Assembly (NCBI RefSeq): GCF_965363235.1 | Contig: NC_134846.1 | Span: 28,654,218-28,718,217, forward strand | Source of the DNA: Mytilus galloprovincialis | Lineage: Eukaryota; Mollusca; Bivalvia; Mytilida; Mytilidae | Direction of reading: 5' to 3' | Length of the DNA stretch: 64,000 nt | Shown: piece by piece, positions 1 to 14,300 of the stretch | Numbering within the stretch: position 1 is the stretch's first letter | Layout: each line of letters opens with the position of its first letter | The notes under the pieces: generated by a model | Database searches by the model: none | What the model was told of the DNA's origin: nothing | The model's input: only the letters and a program-made list of their open reading frames with translations | Translations under genes and position numbers: made by a program

Positions 1-401
1 TTAAAAAAAAATACGAATCTGCTGTAGTAGAAAAAATGTAAAAAATCAACAGTGTAAATCAGAAAATTTCCCGTAAAATTTTGACGTCATAAAGAATTCA
101 GAAAATAAATAACGCCACAATGGAAAAGTGTTTGTTTCATGACATCGAACGTTCGAGTGGAATATATTTCCAAATAATAGAAGCGATATGTTGTATTCTT
201 CATCAACATTTATTGGCCCTCTAATATTTACAATTCTGATATTAATATATATTTACAAAACTTTGTTTACTCACTGTGATACGAACTTTGTTAACTCACA
301 GTGATATATTTATTTAAATTTTTTTCGTTAAATGTTTTTTTGAACTTTTGTTTAAAATATCAAACATAATTTGGTATATGATATCTTTTTTTCCTCTTGC
401 T

Positions 402-507
402 AGATTATAGCATGTCATTTTTCATATGGTCCGTTGTATCAGCCCACGACCCATGGAAGTCTAGGGCTGATACCAGGGCCAATATGGAAAATGCCATGTA
501 ATAATCT
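402..507. repeat. Short foldback (hairpin) repeat
   Basis: Two arms of about 45 bases (agattatagcatg... and ...catgtaataatct) are imperfect inverted copies around a short spacer. The inner arms carry ATCAGCCC and GGGCTGAT, and the motif GGGCCAATA recurs in the next hairpin at 762-907. No coding potential is visible. It is best read as a small foldback element or half of a larger one. Confidence 0.6.
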
Positions 508-761
508 GTAAATATTTCAATTTTCTTACTTAACTTTGGAAGTATCGTTATGCATAAAAACATTTGTATAATATTTTTTCAATTAAAGTCATAAAATAAA
601 CAGGTTAAATGATGTGCAATGTTTTGTAACGTCTTAAAGTTTTGAAACAGAAAAAACAGGGCCAATACAGAAAAAAAGCGGGAAAAAAGCTGTATTGGCC
701 CATGGGCTAATACGGGACGTTCACTTCCGGTTTTTAATTCTCTTATAATCATTTAATAAAA

Positions 762-907
762 GTGTTATGGACTGGCTGTTTCTGTATTGGCACTGGTATA
801 GATTCTCGGTCAGCTGTATTGGCCCTCGACCCTACGGGTCTCGAGGCCAATACAGCAAACCTTGAATCTTTACCAGTGCCAATACAGAAACAGCCAGTTA
901 ATAACAC
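762..907. repeat. Near-perfect 146-bp hairpin
   Basis: The sequence from gtgttatggactggctg to cagccagttaataacac is an almost perfect palindrome with its centre near 836 (cctacggg). Each arm contains GTATTGGC twice. Short open frames run through both strands only because the two arms mirror each other. It shares the TATTGGCCC motif with sequence at 660-715 and with the hairpin at 402-507, so the three may belong to one foldback family. Confidence 0.75.
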
Positions 908-1079
908 TATATTATCGCATGCTTCGATTGTTATCACATGCTTTTCTAAAACGTTATCGCATGGCGTTCCGGTGATACTCGGCAAATCCGCAAAATACAT
1001 CTGTCATAATGTCATAATATTATTGCATATTCGGTAATTACTGTTCTCTGCTGTCTTTCGTTTGTCATACGTTATATAT

Positions 1080-2170
1080 ATTTTCGTTTGCCATAGCATT
1101 ATATGCTTTTTGAAAAGTATCATTTATATTTGCCCAAAGATATACGATATTAGAGGGTACGTTAGCTAAAAGATGGACGAAAGATACCAAAGGGACAGTC
1201 AAACTCGTAAATCTAAAACAAACTGACAACGCCATGGCTAAAAATGAAAAAGACAAACAGAAAATAAAAGTACACATGACACAACATAGAAAACTAAAGA
1301 ATAAACAACACGAACCCCACCAAAAACTAGGGGTGATCTCAGGTGCTCCGGAAGGGTAAGCAGATCCTGCTTCACATGCGGCACCTGTCGTGTTGCTTAT
1401 GTGATTACAAATCCGGTAAATAGTCTAATTCGGTAGGTCAAATTCATGAAAGGGAAGGGGATTGTAGTTACGACGTAAGGAACATATCCGATATCATTTG
1501 TGAAACGGTTATTCCATAACGGTCAACCAACTCGTGATGGCGTCCGTAAAATTTACGAAGGGATGATTTCAACTTCACCATTTGGAACTCTTGGTTTAAT
1601 AGCTTCCTTGTGAGCAGTAACCCTCTATCAAGAAAATCATGATAGGAAATGCGAGCACGGGAATATCGTATCAATTGGGAGATATATACCCCGTATGCAA
1701 GTGCTGCTGGAATGTTGCTACTTAGAAATGGAAAGTTCACAATTGGAAAGCTGAAATCATCTCTTTTGTCGTAAAGTTTTGTCTTCAACCGACCCTCATT
1801 GTCAATTTCTAGATGTAAGTCAAGATATGAAGCCGACTTAACTGTATCTGTAGTATCCTTTATCTCCAATTCGATGGGATAGATGCGATCCACATAGTCA
1901 CTAAATTTTGAATTGTTTAGTGAAAGAACGTCATCTATATAGCGGAAAGTAGAGTTAAGGGATATAGCTAACTACGAGTTTGACTGTCACTTTGGTATCT
2001 TTGGTCCCTCTTTTCTTATCTTTTTTCCTAAGAAGTTCCTGCATGAAGTCAGCCTCATAATAATAAAGAAACAAGTCAGCAAGTAGAGGGGCACAGTTTG
2101 TTCCCATTGGGATGCCGTCAGTCTGTTGAAAAAAACGTCCTCCAAACGTAACAAATATGTTGTTAATCAA
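1080..2170 (-). mobile_element. Penelope-like retroelement, broken 3' part
   Basis: Minus-strand translation gives Penelope-type reverse transcriptase pieces: TDGIPMGTNCAPLLADL at about 2060-2120, the catalytic FRYIDDVLSL motif at about 1900-1940, then the C-terminal segment ending in GRHHELVDRYG and SQMISDMF. The sequence from about 1080 to 1470 downstream of the stop fits the non-coding 3' part of the same element, because the plus-strand fragment at 3940-4470 pairs the same coding and flanking pieces. The element is 5'-truncated and has a few breaks, so it is a fossil. It lies downstream of the last exon recognised in the minus-strand gene, probably in an intron. Confidence 0.8.
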
Positions 2171-2338
2171 GAAAAACTAAACTAAACTGCATTAGCAATG
2201 ACGTTCCAGTGTCAACCTGCATATTTAATCGGAGACGTTTAAAAAGATGGATATTTTAAACACCATACCACTAGGGATATAACCTTACCTGACCATTCCA
2301 TCAGTATAAAAATTGTTGTTTTGCAAACCCCTTCGTAC

Positions 2339-2395
2339 TTCTTCTTCTTCTTCATTTTCGGAGACCTCAATGACATCGTACAAGTTTTCTTCTAA
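2339..2395 (-). CDS. Small acidic exon (LEENLYD...EEEEE)
   Basis: Nineteen codons between acceptor ctatag and donor gtacga on the minus strand, phase 0 at both ends. It encodes LEENLYDVIEVSENEEEEE, a Glu-rich segment. It is the most downstream exon recognised in the minus-strand gene; later exons probably lie outside the window. Confidence 0.6.
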
Positions 2396-5300
2396 CTATA
2401 GGTTAAAACAAAGTTATCTATCCAACATAGAGTAATATAGTATGACGACAAATAATTTAACCAAGCTCAAAGAAAAGAGAGAAAGATCGATAGGACGTTA
2501 AACGGTCCCCTTAAAACACTAAGCGCATACTTCGACATCTAACTTGAATATTTAGGTTGTCAATGGCTGTTCTTTATGCTTCATGATCTTAAATTTGGTT
2601 GAAACTAGAATTTAAAATTCAACGCTTAAGAATAAAACTTTTACACAAATATAAACAAGTGTGAAATTTATTATTTGAGTCAAATATGACCCTTCCCTAA
2701 CTTACTCAATTGGAATAGACAAAAAGTGTATTAATTTACCCTTTCGCAAATTCAGATAACAATATATAACAATATTACATGAAATATTAAAACAGTGAAA
2801 AAAGATGAAGGATTCGGCTAACAATTAACCAAAAATGGTAATTCTAAACTCTCTATAAAATACATACGTTATTCTCAATAATTATTGTTTCATGGCTAGC
2901 TGGGCTAGAATCCTGTAATAAATCGAAATGTAGCCATGTAGATCTCTCTGAATATAGCTGAATTATTTATAATAAAGGATCTTACAAATTAATTCAAGAT
3001 ACAATCACAGAAATAATTATATATATAATTACGTCTAAAAAGTTATCAAATACCATGTTTTTCAAAGTGCAGATAAGCTGTGAGTCTATTTCTTTGCATC
3101 ATTCAGTTTATTTCATAGGGTATAAGATTGAGACATATAATACCTAATACATACATCATTGTTATTTACTGCTGTATCTAGCGTCTCTGCTGATTGTGGT
3201 GGGTTGCTTAACTATTTAATAAATAAAACAAAGTGCATTATACGATGAATACATGACAACTTTACTATTACGTTAAAAAAGTGTTTCAGAAACATACTAT
3301 AGAGCAGAGTGTGTTTACATCATATATAACATATTTATCATTTACTATTTAAATTAATCTCCTCATAATATAAAAAAGAAGATGTGTTATGATTGCCAAT
3401 GAGACAACTATCCACAAAAGACCAAAATGATTCAGACATTAACAACTATAGGTCACCGTAAAGCCCATACCGCATAGTCAGCAATAAAACCATATTGTCA
3501 ATATTCTAATTACTTACACTTTCTATTTCTGTGTTCGTCGTCGCTTCACTATTGTTTCGTGTGGTTCTTGAAGTCTAAAAAAAAAAAGGAATTGTTAGAA
3601 ATTGTCGTTACTCGTTCAAATAATCATGTAATTAGAGTCATGATAAATTTAATACACAAACGCATACACACATCAATTATAAATCAACAAGCCCCACCCA
3701 ATACACATAATTAATAACTGTATAATTACCACAGCATGTATAAAATTCATAGCTTCAACAGCAGCAACCCTCCTTGGTCTGACGGTTCTATCTGATCTCT
3801 ATAGAAAATCAGAAATAAGAGATACATGTATATTACTAATTACTATTACATTAATTTGTTCGAATGGTTTATAAACCCCTACAAAATGTGCATTTATTTA
3901 GCTAAACATTAACCTATATTTTGTGTGTGCATATAAACTTACAGCAGTGCTTGCATACGGAGTATATATCTCTAATTGGTGCGATATTCGCGCGCTTGTA
4001 TTTCCTAGGAGTATTTCTAGATAAAGGGTTGCTGTCCACAAGGAAGCTATTCAACCAAGAGTTCCAAATGGCAAAGTTGAAATCATGCCTTCGTATATTT
4101 TACGGACGCCATTACGAGGTAGGTTGATCGTTATGGAGGAATGGTTTAACAAATGATATCGAATATGTTTCTTATGTCGTTAATACAATCCCTTTCTGTT
4201 TTCCTGAATATGACCTACAGAATAAAACTATTTCCCGGATTTGTAATAGCATGAGCAACACGACGGGTGCCACATGTGCAGCAGATCTGCGTATCCTTCC
4301 AGAGCACCTGTGATTATCCGTAGGGGGGGGGGGGGTAGTGTTGCTCAGTCTTTTGTTTTCTATGTTGTTTCTTGTGTATTATTATTTGTCTGTTTGTCTT
4401 TTTCATTTTAACCATGGCGTTGTCAGTTTATTTTCGATTGAGATTTTGACTGTTATTTCACGCCCCTATTCTTTTACAGGTTAATGTCGTTACATTTTGA
4501 TTATTAATTATACAGATTAATTGTAAAAGTGATACACAAGCATTCGTTTATGTTTGGCGCCAATTGGTTATTTACTGTAACAGGATACATCTTATACATT
4601 AACCTTAAAGCGAAGTTACTATTTAGTCAATTACACTTACATATCACCAACCGGGGAACGTTTGTTTCGTTTTGTAAAGAAATCGGTTTATGTCGGAAAG
4701 TGCTTGAAAGGAATGTATAGTCATCAACCTACTTTGTGTTTAATTGTTAATTTTCAGATCATATAGTTTAAGTCAATTACCCTAGGTGATGGTAATGACA
4801 GCATCTGTCTTCGCCTTCTTCTTTGTGAACCCAAATTTGTCTGAAGTGGACATTTATCAATCTGATTAAAATTTGAATTATCACTAAAAAAATCTACGTT
4901 TGCATGATGTATAAATAAATACCATATTTGAATATTTGTGATAATTTAAATTGTGTTCATCAGAGTCGCACCAACAATTTTCATTTTCAGTTTTATTTGT
5001 TATTCTCGTGGTGTTTTGTCTGATGCTTCTTCCGTTTCTGTGTGTGTATTTTTTTTTACTTTTGAAATCATATGTATAGTATGTAAAATTCAATATGTTT
5101 TGCTAATCTAGTTATTCATATTCGAGTAAAAAGATCTTTTATTATGGACTTTCCAAATTGATTTTCCTCTAAGTTCAGTATTTTTGTGATTTTACTTCTT
5201 AAAAGCGTACATCAGACTGGGTTCCTACGATATCTCTCTGACGCCGTCTACTTCTATGGGGTGGTGGAATTTCCTAAAATCAAAAATAATTGTCATTATA

Positions 5301-8300
5301 CCGTCAAACTGATATACATCTTATCATCTATCAAGAGATAATATGATGTCATTTATTTACATTACAACAAATTGTAGTTTTTAACGACCGTCACTAGTTA
5401 TACAGCACTGGCAAAGCTGGTATTCACATTATCTTCTTTATAGGTAACCGATTTTATGTTCTTTTTTGTGAATAAAAATCACAAATTGATAGTTTATAAT
5501 TTGATTCGCCAGGCGAGCGTTTCGCCCACATAAGACTCTGCAGTGACGCTCAGATTGAAGAATTAAGAGAGCAAAAACAACTAAAAATTTGAAAACATTT
5601 GTAGATAATGTGCAGTAAAGTGCAATAAACCACTTTCGATTTCGTCCGTCACCGGAAAAAAAACTCGTCAATTATGCCAGCCTTTATGAAGTCGTTTACC
5701 AGACCTGTTTCCCTGCACTATTAACGTTTATCAAGCTTAATGGTCGTAATTGTGCAGGATTATCTAGATACACAATTTGTTCTGCAGGTACTTAATGACA
5801 ATTCCTTAAAGACAGCAGTGATTTCAATTATGAGAATTCAATTTGCTGAATAATTCTTTCAATATAGCATCATAGTTTTCTAACCAGTCGCTCAACATAA
5901 GAATGGAAGTGACGATGCAACTAAACACCAGAATGATGTTCACTGTTTTGACGGAAATGCATAGAACTCTAAGAAGTTGTCTATTCTATTGATAATTAGG
6001 GTGGCAGCCGCACGGTAGTATTTCCTGGCCTATATGGGATAATAATAGCCTTTCTAGAATTTTGACCACTCTCTAACACTGCAAAACAATTCTCCGTTTA
6101 CATTTAACTGAAGTGCTTTCATTTTACTATTCAGAATGCAGTGATTACAAAATTTAAGAAAATTCTAAAAAATTCATGTTCATCTGTGTGTTAAATTATT
6201 TCATATTTTTCTACCTCAGTTTGGGAAAGTATGTTCAGTTAATGCTGTATTTTTTGTCCAATCACACTGTTTTGATACATTGACCTAAGAAGGGTACACA
6301 AAAAAGCAACCTAATTCTGGAATGCAAATACTACCGTGCCACCTTAATAGATAAACATTTCCCAAAACATGAATCTTACCTCCGTTTGAACTGTGGCCCC
6401 TGAATTAGATGATTCTTGTTGATTCTATAACATATATTTTATGGAATTAAGAAATAGTATGCCAAGACATTTTGGATTTTGTAACTGGAAACATGTACTT
6501 AATGATTTGCGAATTAATTGTTGACGCCGCGAATGGAGACTACATTTGTGATTTGCATTCTCAGTTTTAAAAATGATATTTTAACAGTGGCATTGTTTAA
6601 ATTCAACATATGTTGTTTATCTAGTTATTCATATTCAAATAATAATATCTTCTCAAAACCGTACCTCAGATTGAATTTCAATGTTTTCCCTCTGGCGCCG
6701 TCTTCTACGAGGTGGTGGTATTTCCTACAATCAAAAAGTAATTTTCATTTTTCAGTTTGACTAATATGAAACTTAAAATTGAGAAAGAAAATTGGGAACA
6801 TGTCAATGCGACAACAACCAAACCTTTATTATGACGTAATAACATATACACTGCTTTGTAGGTAACGTAAAGAAGTATAGTTCAGTGCAAATTGATTTAT
6901 AAGTAACAGACAAGCATTTCCCAAAATATGTATCTTACCTCTGTTTGAACTGTGGTCCCTGAATTGGATGATTCTTGTTGATTCTATAAGATATATTTTA
7001 TGGAATTAAAAAAGTATGACATGACATTTTGGATTTTGTAATTGGAAACATGTACTTAATGATTGGTGTCCAATTTGAAGATGTCATATTTATATCATAT
7101 ATAGAGGATTTTGATATTGACTATGGTGATGGATAAGATAGAAATGATTGTAAATTAAGATTTAGGTTTTAATTTCTAACGATGATGGAAATAGTGAAAG
7201 CAACTTTTTTTTGGAAACCTACCATATTTCACAAGTTATTCAATTTGCGAATTAATTGGTGACGCTGCGAAAGGAGACTGCATTTGGGATTTGCATTTTC
7301 AGTTTTAAAAATGATATTTTAACAGTGGCATTGTTTAAATTCAACATATGTTGTTTATCTAGTTATTCATATTAAAATAATAATATCTTCTCAAAACCGT
7401 ACCTCAGATTGAATTTCAATGTTTTCCCTCTGGCGCCGTCTTCTACGAGGTGGTGGTATTTCCTTCAATCAAAAAATGATTTTCATTTTTCAGTTTGACT
7501 AATATGAAACTTAAAATTGAGAAAGAAAATTGGGAACATGTTAAAGCGACAACAACCAAACATGAAAACCTTCTATCCTTTACGGGAAGACTTTACATAC
7601 ATAAATTCAGTTGTATTAGAAAAACAAAATTAGTATGTTAAATTTGATGTATGCCTTTTTGTGCTTCTTCGTTCGTTTGATGTTTTTACAGTGATATTAA
7701 GATGATAACACATTATTGACTGTTGTGCCCCTATTTTTGACATTTTTACTCTTTGAGTATGTTTGTTTTGTTCATTCATCGTTGACAATTTAATGGAATA
7801 TGATGCGACTGTCATAAAAGTGAGGTTTAGCTAGCTATAAAACTAGGTTCAATCCACCATTTTCTACATAAGAAAATGCCTGTACCAAGTCAGGAATATG
7901 ACAGTTGTTATCCATTCGTTTTATGTGTTTGGACTTTTGATTTTGCCTTTTGATTTTTGATTTTCCTTTTTGAATTTTCCTCGGAGTTTAGTATTTTTAT
8001 GTTTTTACTTTTATTATGACGTAATAACATATACACTGCTTTGTAGGTAATGTACAGAAGTATAGTTAAGTTCAAATTAATTTATAAGTAACAGACAAAC
8101 ATTCCGTTCCTCATTAACAAGTTATTCAATTTAGAACGTATTTGTTGACCCCGCGAATGGAGACTTCATCTGTAATTTACATTTTCAGAGAATTTGATGT
8201 CAATTTTTAACTCAATACATGTTTTCCCTAGCAAAATTCGAGTTTCTTTTTTTTTGTGAATGAGTAACACCAATGGGCCTAAGGGTAATCGGCGTAAATG

Positions 8301-11300
8301 GTGTAATAAATAAAGTTGAACCTTTGTATATTTAATGTGGCGTATTGAAATAAACACTGTTCTGTAGGATATGTACAGTAAAGTGCACTAATTCAAATGG
8401 CGTCCTTTGTTTTAGAAAATAGTTTAATGGAAAAAACTTGGTCCTTTTTTTTAGAAGTAGCTAACTTATGGGTTTTGTCACACAACCAAACTTGACATAT
8501 GAGATGTACAAAAATAATTAAAAGTAATAGTAAAAAAAATTTCCAAATGAAAATATTACCTCTGTTTGAACTGTAGCACCCGAATTGTCTGATTCCTGTT
8601 GATTCTAAAACATAATCGTTATGGAATTTACAAAATGTTATGCAATGAAATTTTTGTTGTCACCGATGAAACTTAAGCTGTTCTTTTGCTTTTTTGTGGC
8701 TTCTTTGTATATGATCCGTTCATCCTATATTAACTCTTTAAATTCAAGAGTTTATCTAAAAATGAGGGTACTTTTTATATGGTCTTCTAAATACCGTTTC
8801 GATTCCTAACATCACTGAAGAGACATTTATTGTCGAAATCCGGATCTGGTGTACTAAAGAAATATTGACACCGTATGTTTGTGACACAACATCGTGGCCA
8901 AAAGTCAAGAAACAATTTTTTTTGTATTGAATTTATATTAAGATCCATTTTGTTACATCTTGTGATCAATTTTATTTGGCAATCGCCAATGACAGTCAGC
9001 AGGGTTAAAGAACATCAGTTGTTCGACCTGTTAGTCAAATGCGTTTTGTTTAAATATACTTTTTCATTTTTTTGGTGTTTTGGAAAGTGTTGTTTGTGCT
9101 GTTTTCTACAACGAACCCTTCTACAACGAAATTTGGTTGGCATGCACACGTATAAAAAATGGGGTTTTTATCCAACGCAATCATAGGTTTGAACGTAGTT
9201 TTCAATTTAGACTCGTATATATATATATATGTCTCGATTGTAAGGTTTTCTGCATATTGACTTCTGGTCAAAGTTATAAACGTCGGTTCAAACATTATGA
9301 CGTCGCTGATATGTCCGGGTCAAAGTTATTACGGCTGGATCAACGTATTTGACGTCACAAAGCCATGATATTGAATAAAATGAAGCGCTGAGCAGAGTGA
9401 TATATACAGTGGTATGATCGATAAATAATAACAACTTCTTAAAACCGTACATCAGCTTGGGTGTCTATATTTTCTGGCGGGTACTGTCTACTCCTATGAG
9501 GTGGTGGAATTTCCTGAAATTTAGAATAATGGTCATTATAAACTAGTTTGACTGATAAAGAACTAAACAAGTATAAAGATATGATATGGTTTCATTGGAA
9601 TGCTTAGTTTAATTTATAGCTTCAATTTAACAGAGTTCTGAGGAAGGACATCGGTTGTCCGAAACGATATATATTTTTGCAATGCTTACGTTTAGTGGGT
9701 TATGGTCGCTTAGTGTATAGCATCGGTTTCAGCATACCTTGAGAATTTTGTCAGACCCGTTTTGTCACATTTATAGTACATAAGTATGAAATAAAAGAAG
9801 CGTAAAAACCTACTTCTGCTTTCGATTAACACCACAGTTTTAGACGTATGCGTTGAAACAAATTTATCAGTAAAAGAATCACAAGCAAGAACTTCAAAAA
9901 GACAAAGGATTGAAAGAAAATCATTATTATAACAACCTTTTCTAACTGTTATTTTTTTATTCATTTTACTATTCGTGACAAACAGTCAGCAGTGTTTACG
10001 AACTCCGTTGTTTGAATTTCTAGTAAAAAAAGGGTGTACATATATGTCATTCACCTGATCAAAAGGAGATCTTTCTAACTCAGATTCACTGTCTTCTTCT
10101 TCGTCTAACTGAAAGTATATACTTATGAATTTTCATTTCAAAATTTTTAAAATAAACCTATTCAATGTCCTCCGAACTTGATAAAATTCTATAGTAATGT
10201 TAACCAGCATTCGAAAAATTAACAAAATTGCTATCGTCACCATGGCAACAATGGAAAACTATAAAAATGTTCTAAACCATTGAAGTAGCATTTTCTTTCT
10301 TAATAGAACGCAATCCCGGATATACTTTGATGTCGTGTACAAAAGAGACACCTGTAATTAAAATTTTGAAAATGGTGAACATGAGAACAGCAAGCATACC
10401 AAAATTTCAAATTACTCAAAACCTAGTTTTGAATTTCCATAATAGCTGTCATGAAAACAGCAAAAACCAGTATGTAAAATTTCTAAATCTCCTAATGTTT
10501 TTAAAAGTTACAGAATGATGTTAAGCTGGGAATGTGTGTGCACTTTCTGTTAAAAACTCGTAGAAATGGGGACAACTACTATTGCTTGCAAACGACCCAT
10601 CTATATTTAATCATCATTCCAATGATTGGTGTCCGTGATTATTCTCGTAAACGACTGGACCTATTCGAATGTTACTTTGTGATAACCATAGTGTCATATA
10701 TATGAAGATAATTTGTACACTATTTTAATTCTTAGTATGTGATGTTTTAACGTATGATTACCAGTACTATAGGTGTGTTTGGTCTGATGTAAAGCATCGA
10801 TCTGTTTAGCCTGTGTCGAATGGTCTCGACAGTGTCACCTTCCAACTTTCTAAAGACCATCCCATCGTCCTTGGAACACTTCATCAAGTCAAATTCCTTC
10901 CCAGAAAGGCACGGGAATACCTTTGTGATTTTTTCGACTAGTGTTTGTTTTCTGGCCGACCTTCTTACTTTGATGGTATGTTTCCCTGTATAGGAGAGTA
11001 ACATGTAAAAGACAAATTTTGAAACGATCCGTTTATAAGCGAAATGATGAACGATATTCTGATGTTAAGAGTTATTTTCAAACGTCCAAGTTCTATTAAA
11101 AGTCCTCAGCAAACGGCTCCATGCATATATAATAATTTTGTTATAAACTCATCATAGATACCAGGATTAAATTTTTTGAGACGCGCTTTTCATCTACAAA
11201 AAGCTGAAGTGACGTTTGAATCCAAAAAGTTAAATAGGCCAAATAAAGAACAAAGCTGGAGAGCCTTGAAGACCAAAATTCCTATAAGTTTTGCCAAATA

Positions 11301-14300
11301 CAGCTTGTATACAGTTAATTCATGAATATGACCATATCAATGATAATTTATGTCAACACAGGACTGCTAGGCTGGTGTTACCGTAGGAAAACTAGGAGTG
11401 TTCATAAAAAAATGTTTAATAAAGCTTTATAATTGACTCCACGGGTGTCATTCGGTTTATCGAGAGGAATGAGCATGAAAGAATATATAACGGCGGTCAA
11501 GTATTGAGCGACGATCGTGAAATATCTGGTAACGGATCGTGAAAGACATTTAATGGGAATTCTAGGTCAGATTCTTTAAAAATATTGCTTAATTTTCAAA
11601 ACGCGGAAAAAATCCGAATAAAAAGATATGTCCGTCAAAATGGTTTAACTTCCCCAACATAACTGTGAAATAAGAAAGAGAAAATATGCAGTACTTTATG
11701 AAAAAACACAAAAGGCGCAATGCATGTATATGCAATTAATTACAAATAACACGCTTTTTGTTACTATAATGGTCATGTTTCAGTTCATCGTGATATATTT
11801 GAAATGTAATCTTTGGTGTATCTGATAGTTCAGTAAAATTAAGGTATGTTCTCCTCTTAAAAGCATTAATTTGTATATGAAAACCTTGAATTTGTTGAAT
11901 ATCCATCAAACTTGATCGTGAAAGATCAGGCAACGCATTATTTTGATCGTGAAAGATAATGCGTGACCAGACTTATTACTAGTAATCAGAAATCAGTATT
12001 TCTTTTACCATTTAATAAACCTGAAACTGGTTGAAGCCTGTAACTATTTTGGATAAGGATGAACATTAAAGCTTTTTTTTATTCAACGCTTTACCTCGAG
12101 AGTTAAAAAACAACAACTAAAACATCTCTAGATAAGTTTAAAAGATTCAGCTCTGATAATCGGTCAAGTGCAATTCATGCAGACTTATAGCCAATAGTAT
12201 GGATATGCAACGTTTAAATCAAAATGATATCCATCAAACAAAAAAAATACACTCAAAACAGCATCTTTCATGAGTAATTTGAGATTGAACGATAACCAAC
12301 ATTTTGTGCAACAGTACTTTCTTAAGTTCTGTATATACAACGCAGATGTGGATTGATTTAACTATATACTACAGACTATAGAATACCAAATCTCAAATGC
12401 TGTAATATCTCGTCTGCTTTACTTATGATAGTTAATGTTATGGAACGTCTATAATATCAAGGGTTTTACTAGAAGTGTCAAATGCGCTTAATGCGCTTAA
12501 TGTATTTTTGTCCATCTGGGTACAGATGCGCATTAGTTTTTCCATAGGCCGTAATGGTAACGTTTTCTTCTGTTGCTCAGTCCATATCGTTAACTTGGAT
12601 ATGTGTGATGGCTCGTTTCGAAGCTGAGACATTTTGACATATGTGGTTAAATTTTCGGGGTACGAAGTGGGATTACTTTTTCCGTAAATTAGCAAACCCC
12701 GAGTATCCTTTTGTGATGCGGCTCCTCATGGTAAATAATCCCATTTTTAACACAAAAAGTTCTTTGAAAATTTAATACTTTGAACACATTTAATAGCTCC
12801 ATAGATTTAACACATTTATTCTGTGTTCCCCTACTTTCTAAATTAACTCAAATGGTTAAGCTCATTCACTTGTTTATCATAGAAAAGTGTCAAATATCAC
12901 TACACAGAGAATTTTTGTTTACACATGACTTTTGAGTTCCTCATTTCAAGGCGCATTAGGGATCTTGTCCCATCTGATGAATTAAGCCTTTTCAATTAAA
13001 TTTTATAGTTCGTTCTTATGTTGTACAGTTGTATCACTGTCCCAGACTCGGGGGAGGGTTGGGATCCCAATAACGTGTCTAACCGGTACCCGCCGCATTA
13101 TTAATGTATGTGCCTGTCCAAAGTCAGGAGCCTGTAATTCAGTGGTTGTTGTTTGTTTATGTGTTACATATTTGGTATTTGTTCATTTTTTTAAAACAAA
13201 TAAGGACGTTAGTTTTCTCGTTTTAATTGTTTTACATTGTCACTATGGGGGCCTGTTATAGCTGACTATGCGGTATGGGCTTTGTTCATTGTTGAAGGCC
13301 GTACGGTGACCTATAGTTGTTAATGTCTGTGTCACTTTGGTCTCTTGTGGATAATTGTCTCTTTGGCAATCATACCACATTTTTTTTTTTAAATTATGAT
13401 TGTCAATGGTTAATAAAAAGAGTGCAAGGTCAAATGAACCATGACATACAGATCTCTATGAATATCCCGTAGACCAAATAAATGTGTTCCGATCCTTACA
13501 ATGCCTTAGAAACTGACAAATATAAAAGTTATGCTTGCCAATTAATTCGAAACATAAGGTCAAAAGTATATGAACCCTGACCGACAGCCAGACATAGACA
13601 TCTTTCTATCATTCAATATATCAAATACAATTGACGTCATTATGGTCATTTATGAAACATGCAAACAGACATGAACACCATACACGAAATGCCATGGCGC
13701 TATAGCATACAGGTATATATCCAAAGGCTAGACAACATAAAACGAGCATTGCCGAATGTTGCATGACAATGGGTTTAATGTCAGTTGAAACCTTGCAGAA
13801 GTCGAAAATGTACACCTCACAATTATAACAACAGACACGTATCCTAAAGCTTAACGAATCCGCGAAACTGACTTGACAACAAAAATGAATCTTCATCCAT
13901 GAAATAAGGCAAGTTCGGAGTCAGGTGAATCCTGTCTGACGGACATGTAGTTTATAGGATCCAATATACCAAATGTGGATATCCTATAACTCGTGATAAG
14001 TGAGTACTTTACATGACAATAAAAAACTTCATCCTACAATCATCCAACTATTTTACATTTCATTTTCTGAAAATATTTATACTTTGAAAAGCTTAAACCT
14101 ATTGAGGATGTTGACCTATATAGCTTTTCTCAATACCAATAACAAATATTAACTATGATATAATTGAAGAAAAATTTGAACGTCTTCGTAGCATCAGATC
14201 TTTCACGATCCTTTTCATGATCTTCAAAAATGCGGTACATGATCTTTCACGATCAAAAAAATCCATTTTTGTGTAAATAGTTCTTTATTTACCAAGTTTC

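Noticed and set aside
762-1037. Frames on both strands at the first hairpin
   Set aside because: Both arise from the two arms of a palindrome, hence the mirrored peptides.
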